53,342 nt of DNA from Nostoc spongiaeforme FACHB-130. Lineage in GTDB: Bacteria > Cyanobacteriota > Cyanobacteriia > Cyanobacteriales > Nostocaceae. Under the pieces are notes generated by a model. That model saw only the letters and a list, made by a program, of their open reading frames with translations. It was not told the origin of the DNA and did not search any database. Every line of letters begins with the position of its first letter. Within the stretch, counting starts at the first letter, position 1. Where the stretch lies: positions 1 to 53,342 of the forward strand of contig NZ_JACJTB010000046.1 in NCBI RefSeq assembly GCF_014698475.1, read 5' to 3'. Made by a program: the position numbers and the translations under genes. This document shows, one piece after another, positions 8,677 to 18,591 of this stretch.

Positions 8677-10971
8677 TCAATTTACTTTAAAAGTCTCAAC
8701 AGTCTCTTGCAACTTATGAGAAATTTCGACAGTTTGTTTGAGAGATTGGCAAACAGAACTAGAAGAATCTCTGGTACGCTGAGAAATCGCCGCGATTTCT
8801 TTCATTAACAAACTCACAGTTTGCGATGTTTGCACTTGAGATGCGGTTGCAGAAGAAATAGACTGTACTAAAGAATCAATTTGACGAGAAACATCAAAAA
8901 TCTGTCCGAGATTTTGTTTGGCTTCTTCCACTACCCGCGCACCTTCACCAACTTGGGTAGTACCAATTTCCATCGCCTGCACAACGGCGCTGGTTTCTCG
9001 TTGAATGTTCTCGACAATTTGTTCAATTTCTTGGGTGGCTGCGGCGCTACGGGCTGCTAACTCACCTACTTCTTCGGCTACCACAGCAAAACCTTGTCCT
9101 TCTTCACCAGCGCGGGCGGCTTCGATACCTGCGTTGATGGCGAGTAAGTTGGTTTGCATAGCAATTTGATTAATTAAAGAGACGACACGAGAAATTTGTT
9201 GGGAAGACTCGCCTAAACGTTTGACTTTCTGGGCGGTTTCGCCGACAGTTTCCCGCAATGAAAGAATGTTCTGCACTGTTAAATACATCGCTTCTTCACT
9301 CTTAGAAGCATTTTGGGCGGCGTTATTCGCCACGGTAGCGGCTTGTTCGGCACTATTAGCCACTGCTTGCATAGAATGAGTCATATTATCCACAGCATCT
9401 AAGGCGCGGTTAATTTCCTCGGCTTGTACCAATGCTTCGTCTGCAAGTTTTTGAATAGCTGTTTCGTTGGAACCAATAGCAGTGTTGGCTTGGGTGGCTG
9501 CTTGTTTAACTTGGGTGACGATATCCCGCAAACTCTCGACAATAGAGTTAAAAAAGTCAGCGACAGTGCCAATTTCACCATCTGTAACATCTGCGCGGAC
9601 TGTTAAGTCACCTCTAGCTGCACCTTCTATATCGTTGAGTAGTTCTAAGAGTTGCAATTGTAAGGCTTCTTGTGTGGGGCGTTCTTCTGGGGAAGTTGTT
9701 TGAATTATGGTTTTGGTATGGTCAATTTCGGCTTGTTCGTTGACTAATACCTGCAGTTTGGCAGCCATGTGATCAATATTGGCACTTAATACGCCTAACT
9801 CATCTTCTCTTTCGGAAGCGAGGCGGGTGTTGAGTTCACCTTGTCCGAGTTTGGCGACGGCGGCTGTGGCATTGATGATGGGCTGTGTGGTAAGTTTGGC
9901 TAACCAAGCTGCGATCGCTGCTACAATTATTCCAATCAAGCCTATGCCAATCGTGACAATCCACAACAATTGTTGTTGTGTGCCGTATAAAATTGCCGCA
10001 TCATTGGTGAGTAATACTTGCCAATTTAAATCTGATATACCTGCAATTTTGGGTGCTGGGACGTAACTAATTAATTGCCGTTTACGATGGCTTTGGGGAA
10101 CGGTTGTGAGTGTAGCAATATTATTTGTGGTGAGAATTTTGGCTAAACCAGGATATTCGGCTTTTGCTTCTTTGCCTAATAATTCTGGGCGTGAACTTAA
10201 GAAAACTTTGCCAGAATTATCTACTAAAGCATATTGATAGCCATTCACAGCATAGTTTTTGATGGTTTCGGCTAAAGCTTTGGTTGGTAGACTGGTTCTG
10301 ACTACGCCTAAAGTTTTGCCTGTGGTGCTATTTTTAATTGGGGCAGCCAGATAAATATCACTAGATTTTTCTGGCTGTATAATGACGGCCGCATCTTTTA
10401 GGAGTGTCGCCTGAAAATAACTATTGTCTTTTTGGTTATCTATCGGTTCACCCGAAGATTGAACAATCACATTGCCTTCGGTATCAAAGACCGCAATACT
10501 ATTATAATTTTGATAATTGGTGAGGATTTTATCGAGTAACGCCTGCTTTTCTGAATTATTAGTATTGCTGGTGAGGTTGCCCTTGGCAAATAAAGGCGAG
10601 TTAGCCAGGATTTGAATATCTCCATATCTGTCGGACATAAAGCGGTTAACTTTCTCAGTTAAATCAACAGCTTCCGTCGTTTGAGATTGGGTAATTTGTT
10701 TGGTTAAGGATTTACTGGTTAGATGGTAGGCGATCGCACCAATGAATAAAGCTGGTATAGTACTGATGGCGATCGCTAAAATTGTTGCTTTAGTTTCTAA
10801 ACTCAGCCTTTTAAAATGCCCACCCAAATTTAGCTGTGTTTCTCCATCAGAATTAACTGTCGGAAAACTAGTTTTTAGGATGATCTTATTCTCAGAAACC
10901 TTGGTAGATGCAATTAACGAAGCACGATTTTTTCCATCACCACTCTTAGCCGTGTCAGTCTTATTAAACAT
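8677..10971 (-). CDS. methyl-accepting chemotaxis protein (PilJ/HmpD-like)
   Basis: Membrane chemoreceptor with a TM helix near residues 65-90 ([19 protein letters not shown]), a periplasmic double-Cache-like domain ([15 protein letters not shown]), a second TM helix ([18 protein letters not shown]), HAMP segments (one after TM2, another around [18 protein letters not shown]) and a long coiled-coil signalling domain. The hairpin tip ([20 protein letters not shown]) is canonical. There is no bilin GAF domain, which separates it from PixJ/PtxD phototaxis receptors and fits the PilJ/HmpD type. I chose the ATG at 10971 because AGGAG lies upstream at a suitable spacing; an in-frame ATG at 10989 lacks one. 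It sits between CheW and CheA in the operon. Confidence 0.9.
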   Translation of the reverse strand: MFNKTDTAKSGDGKNRASLIASTKVSENKIILKTSFPTVNSDGETQLNLGGHFKRLSLETKATILAIAISTIPALFIGAIAYHLTSKSLTKQITQSQTTEAVDLTEKVNRFMSDRYGDIQILANSPLFAKGNLTSNTNNSEKQALLDKILTNYQNYNSIAVFDTEGNVIVQSSGEPIDNQKDNSYFQATLLKDAAVIIQPEKSSDIYLAAPIKNSTTGKTLGVVRTSLPTKALAETIKNYAVNGYQYALVDNSGKVFLSSRPELLGKEAKAEYPGLAKILTTNNIATLTTVPQSHRKRQLISYVPAPKIAGISDLNWQVLLTNDAAILYGTQQQLLWIVTIGIGLIGIIVAAIAAWLAKLTTQPIINATAAVAKLGQGELNTRLASEREDELGVLSANIDHMAAKLQVLVNEQAEIDHTKTIIQTTSPEERPTQEALQLQLLELLNDIEGAARGDLTVRADVTDGEIGTVADFFNSIVESLRDIVTQVKQAATQANTAIGSNETAIQKLADEALVQAEEINRALDAVDNMTHSMQAVANSAEQAATVANNAAQNASKSEEAMYLTVQNILSLRETVGETAQKVKRLGESSQQISRVVSLINQIAMQTNLLAINAGIEAARAGEEGQGFAVVAEEVGELAARSAAATQEIEQIVENIQRETSAVVQAMEIGTTQVGEGARVVEEAKQNLGQIFDVSRQIDSLVQSISSATASQVQTSQTVSLLMKEIAAISQRTRDSSSSVCQSLKQTVEISHKLQETVETFKVN

Positions 10972-11032
10972 GCTGAACTTCTCCTGCATAGGTACATCAA
11001 AAAATATTTAAAGTTATCTGATAAGAGATAAC

Positions 11033-11530
11033 TTAATCACTGCGGAGAATAGAAGATTGTACAATTGCTTGTGCATCTAACGCCAGTAAAATTTCTTCTT
11101 GCTGCACAACACATCCACGCAAATAAGGAACTAAACTAGATGCTACTTGCCCAATTGGGGAATGAATTTCGTCAACCAAAATTTTAGTTGTTCCTTTAAT
11201 TTCTTGTACAACTAAACCTAAAAGCAGTGTTTCTATCTTAATCACAATGACATTATACTGTTGCCTTCTTGTATCTATCGCTTCTAAATTCAACATTCGG
11301 GGTAAATCAATCGCCCAAATTATTCGACTACGCCAATTCATTAAGCCTAAAATACATCCCGGCATATTTGGCATCGGTGTTATCGCTTCTACAGGCAAAA
11401 TCACGGCTTCTTGAGTGTGATTCATTGCCAATATTGCCGCCGTTTGTTGATTTAGCTGAAACTTTAGATAACCATCTCCTAGGTTATTTTGGAGAGGTTT
11501 TTCTGCAAGGATCACGTTAGTATTATTCAT
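11033..11530 (-). CDS. CheW-like coupling protein
   Basis: A 165-residue protein made of one CheW domain (FQLNQQTAAILAMNHTQEAVILP, GCILGLMNWRSRIIWAIDLPRML, LLLGLVVQEI). It should dock the CheA-type kinase to the MCP cluster at the inner membrane. It lies 4 bp after the CheY gene and about 60 bp before the MCP gene, so it is probably translated from the same mRNA. The equivalents are PilI, PixI and HmpC. Confidence 0.9.
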   Translation of the reverse strand: MNNTNVILAEKPLQNNLGDGYLKFQLNQQTAAILAMNHTQEAVILPVEAITPMPNMPGCILGLMNWRSRIIWAIDLPRMLNLEAIDTRRQQYNVIVIKIETLLLGLVVQEIKGTTKILVDEIHSPIGQVASSLVPYLRGCVVQQEEILLALDAQAIVQSSILRSD

Positions 11531-11534
11531 TGAT

Positions 11535-11912
11535 TTAAAGCACCACTGATTTAATAGCTCTTAATAACTGTTCTCTGGTATATGGTTTAGTCAGATACAC
11601 ATCTGCGCCTTGTTTCATAGCCCATAATCTATCAATTTCGAGATTTTTTGAGCTACAAATAACTATTGGTAACTTTTGAGTTGCGGGATTTTTTTTCAGT
11701 GAGCGGCACAACTCAAAACCACTCATTCCCGGCATAACAACATCAGTTACAATCACATCTGGCGTTTGTGAAACCGCTTGCTCTAAAGCTTCTTTCGCAC
11801 CACTGGCTTTGATAACGTTATAGCCACTTTCTCTGAGATAATGACTCATCAATTCTAATTCGCTGGGCGAATCTTCAACAATTAAAATTGTGCCAACCAA
11901 AGTCAAACTCAC
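11535..11912 (-). CDS. CheY-like single-domain response regulator
   Basis: A stand-alone receiver of 125 residues: acidic pair in ILIVEDS, phosphoacceptor Asp57 in VIVTDVVMPGMSG, Thr/Ser switch region PIVICSSK and Lys in YLTKPYT. It has no output domain, so it should act through protein contact, as PilH, PixH and HmpB do in pilus-based taxis. It is second in the operon, 4 bp before the CheW gene and about 30 bp after the PatA-like gene. Confidence 0.92.
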   Translation of the reverse strand: MSLTLVGTILIVEDSPSELELMSHYLRESGYNVIKASGAKEALEQAVSQTPDVIVTDVVMPGMSGFELCRSLKKNPATQKLPIVICSSKNLEIDRLWAMKQGADVYLTKPYTREQLLRAIKSVVL

Positions 11913-11944
11913 TCCTAATTCTCCTTATTGTAGGAAAGACAGTT

Positions 11945-12997
11945 TTATTTAATATGTTTAAACACAATTTTCAGTAATTCTGATTGAGTAAAAGGCTTAG
12001 TCAAATAGCCAGATGATCTGACCATTTTGGCTTTCGCTCTATCAATAAATCCTGTTCTTCCCGTCACCATAATGATGGGTGTATTTTTAAAAGCTGAATG
12101 CCTACGTAACAATGAACAAAGTTCATACCCATCTAAGTTGGGCATCTCAACATCTAGCAAAATCAAGTCAGGCTTACTGCGGAGAATCTGCATTAATGCC
12201 TTAACAGGATCATTAATTGTCACTACTGAAAATGTATTTTCATCTAAAAATAATTTGATAGAATTTAACACAGTTTGACTATCATCAATGCAAGCAACTG
12301 TATATAAGCTGCTTCTTTCCCGGTGCTTGATATGTTTATGATTGCTATTTTCACCAGAGTCAAAATTGTTATTTTTTGTTAATGTCTTTTTCTGCGATAG
12401 TGCATTGATTGACGGTAAAACTGGTGAACCTTTAACAACATTCGCCGGTTGCTGGACATGGTAACGATGTCGTAATTGTCTTTGACAATATTCCACTAGT
12501 AAACGTAAGTCTAGCTGGCAGAATTTCGGTAGTTCATTCCAGGAACTATCAGGATAAAATTCGTAGGTTCCTTCTTTTAAAATTAAAAATGATTCCAGCA
12601 CCTCTTTAGCTAATTCGTCTACTAAAGTAGCTGCTTGCATAGAACTAATGTAACGCTGCTCTACTAACCAACAAATAGCTTGGTAATCTGGATATGGAAT
12701 TGATAGATTTTCATTGGCTGGTTCAAACATCAGTCGCATTTGTACACGAGTCGCACTGTTGAGAGTGGGAATATTTAAACTCAAGCGCCGCAACTGATTA
12801 TCAAGCCGCTCAAATACCTTATCAGATGAAGAAGCATAAGTAAGTTTACCTTCTTCGAGATGAATTGACCATGAGGTTGAACCAGTAAATACACGTAAGC
12901 AACCCGTCGCACGCCGACTAGTTAGCTGTGCTAATAAAGATAGTGGATGTAGTTTTTGGATTAACCGATGACTACTCATAGGAGTTAGATTTTGCAT
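11945..12997 (-). CDS. PatA-like response regulator (DUF4388-REC), first gene of taxis operon
   Basis: A 350-residue protein with an N-terminal PATAN/DUF4388-like region (LAQLTSRRATGCLRVFTGSTSWSI is the typical opening), a helical middle part, and a C-terminal receiver (CIDDSQTVLNSIK, LILLDVEMPNLDGYE, MVTGRTG, YLTKPFTQ). PatA-family regulators head the cyanobacterial taxis operons (PilG, PixG, HmpA) and are thought to direct pilus placement or motor choice. The gene is followed on the same strand by CheY, CheW, MCP and CheA genes. The long upstream gap probably holds the operon promoter. Confidence 0.9.
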   Translation of the reverse strand: MQNLTPMSSHRLIQKLHPLSLLAQLTSRRATGCLRVFTGSTSWSIHLEEGKLTYASSSDKVFERLDNQLRRLSLNIPTLNSATRVQMRLMFEPANENLSIPYPDYQAICWLVEQRYISSMQAATLVDELAKEVLESFLILKEGTYEFYPDSSWNELPKFCQLDLRLLVEYCQRQLRHRYHVQQPANVVKGSPVLPSINALSQKKTLTKNNNFDSGENSNHKHIKHRERSSLYTVACIDDSQTVLNSIKLFLDENTFSVVTINDPVKALMQILRSKPDLILLDVEMPNLDGYELCSLLRRHSAFKNTPIIMVTGRTGFIDRAKAKMVRSSGYLTKPFTQSELLKIVFKHIK

Positions 12998-13840
12998 TTA
13001 CTTCAGCTAAATTCAAGACGTTTCATATAAATTGGTACATTTTTTAGTTAGTATTCCCCATAAAACCCAGTTTTTGCGTCAAAAATACTACAAATACTTA
13101 AGTTTAATTTTGGGGTATCGTAACTTGATGCTATGGCTGTTGGCATTTACATCTTTATTTATATGGGTAATGAAAAGTTAAATTAATTACTGCCGTTGAA
13201 ATTGTCAGCATCAGGAGAGTTAACTTTACCAACAGTCAAAATTAAAACTGTCCCCTTGCTTTTCATCAACTTTTAGATAAGCAAATCTTAAAGAACACTG
13301 CTAAATTAGCAAAATTTAACTAGATTTTTCTCAGTAGTTACACTTAAAAAAAATCAGCTTTGCCCAAATCAGACATAATGTAATGTTTGGTTAAGTAAGA
13401 TTACCGGGAATTTACATAAATTCATCGGATGCAATTACCTCTAGTCGTTGTTAGTGGAATTGTCCATATAATTCCCACGGAAAGTACAAATATTGGTTGT
13501 CTTAATGAAACTTCAACAGTTTACTTACTAGACTATTTGCTTGACACGTAGTACTATAAAGCAAAATGTCAGTGTTTCAACAATTTTTTGTCAACTCAGA
13601 TAAAATTACTGATGCAATAAACTTATACCAATTTGAAAAATGATTGCGACAAATGGATTCCTGTAAAGCTCACCAGTAAACAATTCCGCAATCCAAAATC
13701 TAAAATCTAAAATCCAAAATGGTATTAGATGAATATTTTAAGTTTGATTGACTTGTAGGCGATCGCCAAACAGATAATATTGTGTTCGTTATACCTACCC
13801 TTGAGAGTTCACCCTCTCCCCGACCCTTGATTTTCAGCCT
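12998..13840. other. 843-bp intergenic region upstream of the taxis operon
   Basis: No convincing gene on either strand. It lies upstream of the PatA-like gene and downstream of the URC4-like gene, so it must hold the taxis promoter and possibly a long leader. It is AT-rich. The only clear structure is a heptad-type repeat at 13690-13719 and a HIP1 site near 13760. Confidence 0.5.
13690..13719. repeat. heptad repeat (AATCTAAA/AATCCAAA type)
   Basis: Four consecutive near-identical 7-bp units with T/C variation (ATCCAAA, ATCTAAA). The same family appears at 16436-16467 and 49571-49620. It is non-coding. Confidence 0.75.
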
Positions 13841-15073
13841 TTAAAATACTGTGCCATCACTGTTGATTTGGATAGGGGGTTGACCGCCTTTTCTGAGTTC
13901 TGCGGCAATTTTGCGTCCGGCTGTCCAAGTTCCACCTTGGAGGATTTTTACTAAAGGTAGTTCTGCAACACTCATACCTAACTTTTCGCGGACGGTAGCT
14001 GCAATTTCATCTAATAAAATTACAGTTAAAGCCCGCCATTCAATGATTAATTCTGATTCAACAGAATGAGATGAATCCAAAATATTTGGATCTTTCAGCT
14101 TAATTAATCCTAAATCGAGACATAAACCACCATTACGGTATTCTGGTAATCCTGTCAGTTCATCTAAATCAGTAATAATTAAACCTAATTCTTGTAATGG
14201 TTCTAATAAAGAATATGTCAACCATTGGGAAAGTTTGTGAAATGGAACTAACCCATCATCACTAATAGCAGAATGTTGCCAAACATCACCAAGATTAACA
14301 CCAGCAATGGTTAACCTTCCCGGCCAAATATCACCCAACCCTGCCAGCACAGCACTTAATACCATTGTTGCTGCTAACTGCCCATTTTGGGATTTACTCA
14401 CAAGATAATTAACTAAATTGCCTGGACGCGGGTTTTCTTCGCCAAAAAAATCAGGGAAAGCAATTACCACTCGCCCCAATCTCTGCAATAATTGCGATCG
14501 CCCACTAATTCCCACTAATGGATTTTCGGCACTAACCTGAAACCCACTTGCTAATTCTGCCTCAGTTAACCTCAGCAATTTTAAAGCATCCACTTGCGGC
14601 AAACCTGAAAGCGAAAACGCCCCTTGACAAAACATCTCCAAGCTGGCGATAGCCAACCCCTCAGAACGCCCCAAACTCAAGCCCGTTGACTGTTCACGAT
14701 AATGCCAACTTTCTCCCGCCCCTGCATCTAACAACACACTCACAATTGCCAAATCAAATTTAGCAATGGCTTGTTGTAAAGGCGTTAGTCCCGCTAACAA
14801 ATTATCTAACTTTGCCAAACGCGGTACACCCTGCGCCTCAAAATGTCGCCACCGGCTATGAAAAGGAATATCTAAATCTGGATATTCACCCCGCATCACC
14901 TCAATTACATAATCTGCCACTTTTCCCAACTGCGACAAATCACAAGTAAAGTAAGACGACTTCCCCTCATTCACCAGTGCCAAAATTTGTCCACAACGTT
15001 CTCTTATCGCCCTGGGCGAACGAAGATACTCTACTACTCTCTGTGAACTCTGCGTCTCTGTGGTTTTTTCCAC
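13841..15073 (-). CDS. URC4/DUF1688 family protein (uracil catabolism)
   Basis: A 410-residue protein that I recognise as the DUF1688/URC4 family from its opening (VVEYLRSPRAIRERCG), FHSRWRHFEAQG, and the segment DAGAGESWHYRE. URC4 is an essential gene of the URC uracil-degradation pathway of yeasts such as Lachancea kluyveri, and bacterial members usually sit beside a URC1-type GTP-cyclohydrolase-II-like gene, as here 95 bp upstream. The two genes are on the same strand and read toward the taxis operon. I see no uracil phosphoribosyltransferase (the other core step) in the window, so it would have to be encoded elsewhere. Confidence 0.85.
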   Translation of the reverse strand: MEKTTETQSSQRVVEYLRSPRAIRERCGQILALVNEGKSSYFTCDLSQLGKVADYVIEVMRGEYPDLDIPFHSRWRHFEAQGVPRLAKLDNLLAGLTPLQQAIAKFDLAIVSVLLDAGAGESWHYREQSTGLSLGRSEGLAIASLEMFCQGAFSLSGLPQVDALKLLRLTEAELASGFQVSAENPLVGISGRSQLLQRLGRVVIAFPDFFGEENPRPGNLVNYLVSKSQNGQLAATMVLSAVLAGLGDIWPGRLTIAGVNLGDVWQHSAISDDGLVPFHKLSQWLTYSLLEPLQELGLIITDLDELTGLPEYRNGGLCLDLGLIKLKDPNILDSSHSVESELIIEWRALTVILLDEIAATVREKLGMSVAELPLVKILQGGTWTAGRKIAAELRKGGQPPIQINSDGTVF

Positions 15074-15093
15074 CCTTCACCTCCAAATCATAG

Positions 15094-15166
15094 GGAGTAG
15101 AGAGTGGTGAGTAGGGAGTAGTAAAGATTTACCCGACTCCCCATTCCCTACTCCCAACTCCCCTTG
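15094..15166. repeat. GGGAGTAG/CCCTACTC-type short repeats
   Basis: The gap between the two URC genes is filled with GGGAGTAG-like units followed by their complement (CCCCATTCCC, CTACTCCC), so it could fold back on itself. A related run is at 47676-47711. This is repeat DNA rather than a gene. Confidence 0.65.
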
Positions 15167-15167
15167 T

Positions 15168-16430
15168 TTACTCCAAAGAACGTCCCTTCACCTCCGCCAA
15201 GCCGCCTGTATCTAAAACATCCCCCGTAGTGTAATAACCCGCAGCCTTCTTCGCTTCAATTTCCACCCGCGCATCTTGGGGAATCAAATCTTCCGGTATC
15301 GCAATGCGTTCAACAATTTCAATACCAGACTGAGTAATGGCGTTGAATTTCATGTTACTCATCGACACCATCCGGTCAATGCGGGTAATACCCAGCCAAT
15401 GTAACACATCGGGCATGAGTTCCTGAAAGCGCATATCTTGGACACCCGCGACGCATTCTGTCCGGGCAAAATAGGCATCAGCGCGATCGCCTCCTTCCTG
15501 ACGCTTCCGGGCGTTGTATACTAAGAACTTCGTCACCTCACCCAAAGCCCGCCCTTCTTTGCGACAGTAGACAATAATTCCCACCCCACCTTCCTGGGCT
15601 GTTTGGACACATACCTCAATGCCGTGGACTAAATAAGGGCGACAGGTACAAATATCTGAACCAAAGACATCAGAACCGTTACACTCATCATGTACCCGCA
15701 CAGCCACAGGTTTATTCGGGTCGGTAATTGCGGTGATATCGCCCACAATATATACAGTTAAACCCCCAATAGGCGGTAAAAATACTTCCAAATCAGAACG
15801 TGTTACTAGTTCGGGGAACATTCCCCCAGTTTGTTCAAACAAGGCGCGGCGCAAATCGCCTTCGGTAATACCAAAGCGTTTAGCCACTCCAGGTAAATAC
15901 CACACTGGTTCAATGGCGGCTTTCGTCACCACCAAATCACCACCGGCTTTCATAATTTGCCCATCCACCTGCAAGCGTCCTTTCGCCACCGCCTCTTGCA
16001 GTTCCGGCATATTAATATGTGCTTTAGTAATGGCAATTGTTGGGCGGATATCGTAACCCTGTTGTAAATAAGCAGAAAAAACTTCTGGGGCGATCGCTCC
16101 CAATGGGTCAAGTGAGACAATTTTATCAGGGTCAGCCCAGCTAGGATAAGGGCCAATCTGCTCAATTGGGGAAGTATTGGTTAAATCAGCGCGGTGGTCT
16201 GTTTGTAAAGCGCCACTCGCCACCGCTAAAGCCCGATAAATCGCATATCCGCCCGAATGAGTCCCAATCACATTGCGATGGCCTTGGTTCGTCAACGTTG
16301 CAATTACCGGGCCGCGTTCCATCGGTTCACTTCCGCCCCAGTTAATAGATATTGGCTTGGGGCCGAAACGACTGGGATGTGATGTTAAAACAATATGCCG
16401 GGAAACACTATTTGGCTTTGGCATAGTCAT
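15168..16430 (-). CDS. URC1-type GTP cyclohydrolase II homologue
   Basis: A 420-residue protein with a RibA-like C-terminal half. The zinc ligands are present as HDECNGSDVFGSDICTCR (Cys, ten residues, Cys-x-Cys), followed by GIIVYCRKEGRALGEVTKF. Residues 1-200 form an extra domain absent from RibA (RFGPKPISINWGGSEP, GTHSGGYAIYRALAVASG). That extension and the neighbouring DUF1688 gene point to URC1, which opens the pyrimidine ring of a uracil nucleotide in the URC pathway, and not to riboflavin synthesis. A start 6 bp downstream (MPKPNS) is equally possible. Confidence 0.88.
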   Translation of the reverse strand: MTMPKPNSVSRHIVLTSHPSRFGPKPISINWGGSEPMERGPVIATLTNQGHRNVIGTHSGGYAIYRALAVASGALQTDHRADLTNTSPIEQIGPYPSWADPDKIVSLDPLGAIAPEVFSAYLQQGYDIRPTIAITKAHINMPELQEAVAKGRLQVDGQIMKAGGDLVVTKAAIEPVWYLPGVAKRFGITEGDLRRALFEQTGGMFPELVTRSDLEVFLPPIGGLTVYIVGDITAITDPNKPVAVRVHDECNGSDVFGSDICTCRPYLVHGIEVCVQTAQEGGVGIIVYCRKEGRALGEVTKFLVYNARKRQEGGDRADAYFARTECVAGVQDMRFQELMPDVLHWLGITRIDRMVSMSNMKFNAITQSGIEIVERIAIPEDLIPQDARVEIEAKKAAGYYTTGDVLDTGGLAEVKGRSLE

Positions 16431-16926
16431 AAAATTTTAGATTTTAGATTTGAGATTTTGGATTTGCCCCACAGTTAAATTAGGGCTGGAGAATGCTAAA
16501 GTTGGGATTTTTGCTTGATGTCAGAGAAAAATCTATATTCTATAGGATTTAGGAACTAAATTAAGTCGGCAAGAAAAAAGCAAACTTATGTTAAGAAAGG
16601 CAAAATTCAGCTAAAGTCCTCCTGCCTTCTGCCTCCTTAACGTAATGTTTTTATGACTTATTAGTAACTCAGTATTTGTCAAGTATCTTGAGTAAGTTTT
16701 CTGTTTTTTGATGTGCGGTTTCTGAATGACTAATTATTTACAACTCTATTATGTAGACTTTCGTATTTGTCAGTATTGGTTAATACAATTACTAACATAA
16801 AATTTGCTATTTATTCATAGTAATGTAGAAAAAATTTAAAGATGGCATTAAATGTCACTGAGGAGATAATTTTGTGCGAAAGTTATTAATAAGGTAAAAA
16901 CACTAATCTCGAAATCTCTCAAATTC
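16431..16926. other. divergent intergenic region with heptad repeat
   Basis: A 496-bp gap between the URC1-like gene (leftward) and the TPR/transporter genes (rightward). It should contain both promoters. Positions 16436-16467 hold a TTTTAGA/TTTTGGA heptad repeat, and 16617-16640 contains CCTGCCTTCTGCCTCC, a motif also seen near 39650 and 41815. No ORF of note. Confidence 0.5.
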
Positions 16927-17397
16927 ATGGATTCTTTATCTATTAATTCTTTACTTGAAGATTTGAAGAACCCTAATGCTTCTGTCCGGGAAAAAGCAAC
17001 CAAGAAACTGTGGCGGATCTGGTTTCAGCAAAAGGGAATTCACGGTCTGGAAAAAATCGACAAAAGCCAAAAACTGCTGGATGCAGGTAAAACCACGGAA
17101 GCGGAATCACTCTTGACTAAACTTATCCAAGAACAGCCTGATTTTGCCGAAGCTTGGAATCGCCGCGCTTTTCTGTACTACAGTCTCGGTAAATATAAAG
17201 AATCTCTGGCAGACTGTCAGATGGTGATTCAAATCAACCCAGTGCATTTTGGCGCACTGCATGGTATGGGCTTATGCTATGCCGCCATTGGTCAATATGT
17301 GGATGCAATTAAAGCCTTTAAACGTGCTTTAGCAATTCAACCTTATTCTTTAGTCAATCAAAAACTGATTTTAGAATGTACACTCAGACTCAGTTAA
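16927..17397 (+). CDS. TPR-repeat protein
   Basis: A 156-residue soluble protein. Residues 1-40 resemble a HEAT-like helix pair (LLEDLKNPNASVREKATKKLWRIWF). The rest contains about two and a half tetratricopeptide repeats (AEAWNRRAFLYYSLGKYKES, FGALHGMGLCYAAIGQYVDA, IKAFKRALAIQP). TPRs mediate protein contacts; no partner can be named. It lies 30 bp before the substrate-binding-protein gene and may be co-transcribed with the transporter. Confidence 0.8.
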   Translation: MDSLSINSLLEDLKNPNASVREKATKKLWRIWFQQKGIHGLEKIDKSQKLLDAGKTTEAESLLTKLIQEQPDFAEAWNRRAFLYYSLGKYKESLADCQMVIQINPVHFGALHGMGLCYAAIGQYVDAIKAFKRALAIQPYSLVNQKLILECTLRLS

Positions 17398-17427
17398 AAC
17401 ATCAGTCTGATTACATTCTTTGGTTTT

Positions 17428-18492
17428 ATGAATCCGTTACCACCCACAACAACAGTGATTCATCGCTTTAGTCGCCGCCAGTTTATTCAGTATGGTTCCA
17501 TCTGTATGGGTAGCGGCTTGCTTGCAGCTTGTACCAACAGTAACCAACCAGCAAATTCAAATTCACAGTTAGATAAAGTCAGCTTTGGGACAAACTGGTA
17601 TGCACAAGCAGAACATGGCGGATTTTACCAAGCGATCGCAACTGGTATTTACCAAAAGCATGGTCTAGATGTCACCATTAAAATGGGTGGTCCACAAGTA
17701 CCAAGCGGCACTCAGTTGTTAGTCGGGGGTGCAGTTGACTTTTTTATGGGGTATGGCATCGATGCCATTAACGCCATTGCCCAAGGAATCCCCAAAATTA
17801 CCGTCGCGGCCATCTTCCAAAAAGACCCGCAATGTCTGATAGCCCATCCCAACCCAGCAATTCAAAGCCTTGCCGACCTAAAAGGCAAACCAATTTATAT
17901 CTCAGCAGCAGCAAACGTCACATATTGGCCAGTACTGAAAGTCAAGTATGGTTTTACCGACGATCAAAAACGCCCCTACAACTTTAATCCCGCCCCCTTC
18001 CTGGCAGATAAAACCTCAGCACAGCAAGGTTACATCACCTCAGAACCCTACGCCATTGAAAAACAAGGCGGGTTTAAACCCACAGTCTTTTTACTAGCAG
18101 ATTACGGTTACTCTACCTACGCCACAACCATCGAAACCACAAAAGAACTAGTAGAAAAAAATCCCGATTTAGTCCAGCGATTTGTTGACGCTTCTATTAA
18201 AGGTTGGTACAGCTACCTCGAAAATCCCCAGCCAGGAAATCAACTCATCAAAAAAGATAACCCCGAAATGACCGATGACCAACTAGCTTACGGCATTCAA
18301 AAACTCAAAGAATATGGGATTATTACTTCTGGGACTGCCGAAAAGCAAGGTATTGGGGCAATGAGTGAGGAACGCTGGAAGGCACTCTACGATAGTCTGG
18401 TAACGGCTGAGGTTTACAAACCCAATATTAACTACAAAGATGCCTTTACCTTGCAATTCGTCAATAAAGGCATAGAGTATTACAGCAGGTGA
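17428..18492 (+). CDS. NMT1/THI5-type ABC transporter substrate-binding lipoprotein
   Basis: A periplasmic binding protein of 354 residues. The N-terminus has a twin-arginine motif (FSRRQFIQYG) and a lipobox (GLLAAC), so it is probably exported by Tat and lipid-anchored. The core (VSFGTNWYAQAEHGGFYQAIATGIYQ and so on) is the NMT1/SsuA-like fold used for pyrimidines, thiamine precursors, sulfonates or nitrate. The next two genes are an ATPase and a permease, making a full importer. Because it is divergent from the URC genes, I infer a pyrimidine substrate such as uracil; this is contextual only. Confidence 0.88.
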   Translation: MNPLPPTTTVIHRFSRRQFIQYGSICMGSGLLAACTNSNQPANSNSQLDKVSFGTNWYAQAEHGGFYQAIATGIYQKHGLDVTIKMGGPQVPSGTQLLVGGAVDFFMGYGIDAINAIAQGIPKITVAAIFQKDPQCLIAHPNPAIQSLADLKGKPIYISAAANVTYWPVLKVKYGFTDDQKRPYNFNPAPFLADKTSAQQGYITSEPYAIEKQGGFKPTVFLLADYGYSTYATTIETTKELVEKNPDLVQRFVDASIKGWYSYLENPQPGNQLIKKDNPEMTDDQLAYGIQKLKEYGIITSGTAEKQGIGAMSEERWKALYDSLVTAEVYKPNINYKDAFTLQFVNKGIEYYSR

Positions 18493-18591
18493 TAGGATTG
18501 CGAGACAAGTCTAGATTAAGACTTATGCAAGAACTCTCTCAAACTCTTATAACTTCGCGTCCTTTGCGTCCTTTGCGGTTTGTTCACAAGA

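Noticed and set aside
13000-13840. Small RNA or gene in the gap before the taxis operon
   Set aside because: No conserved motif, strong hairpin or convincing ribosome binding site plus ORF could be found.
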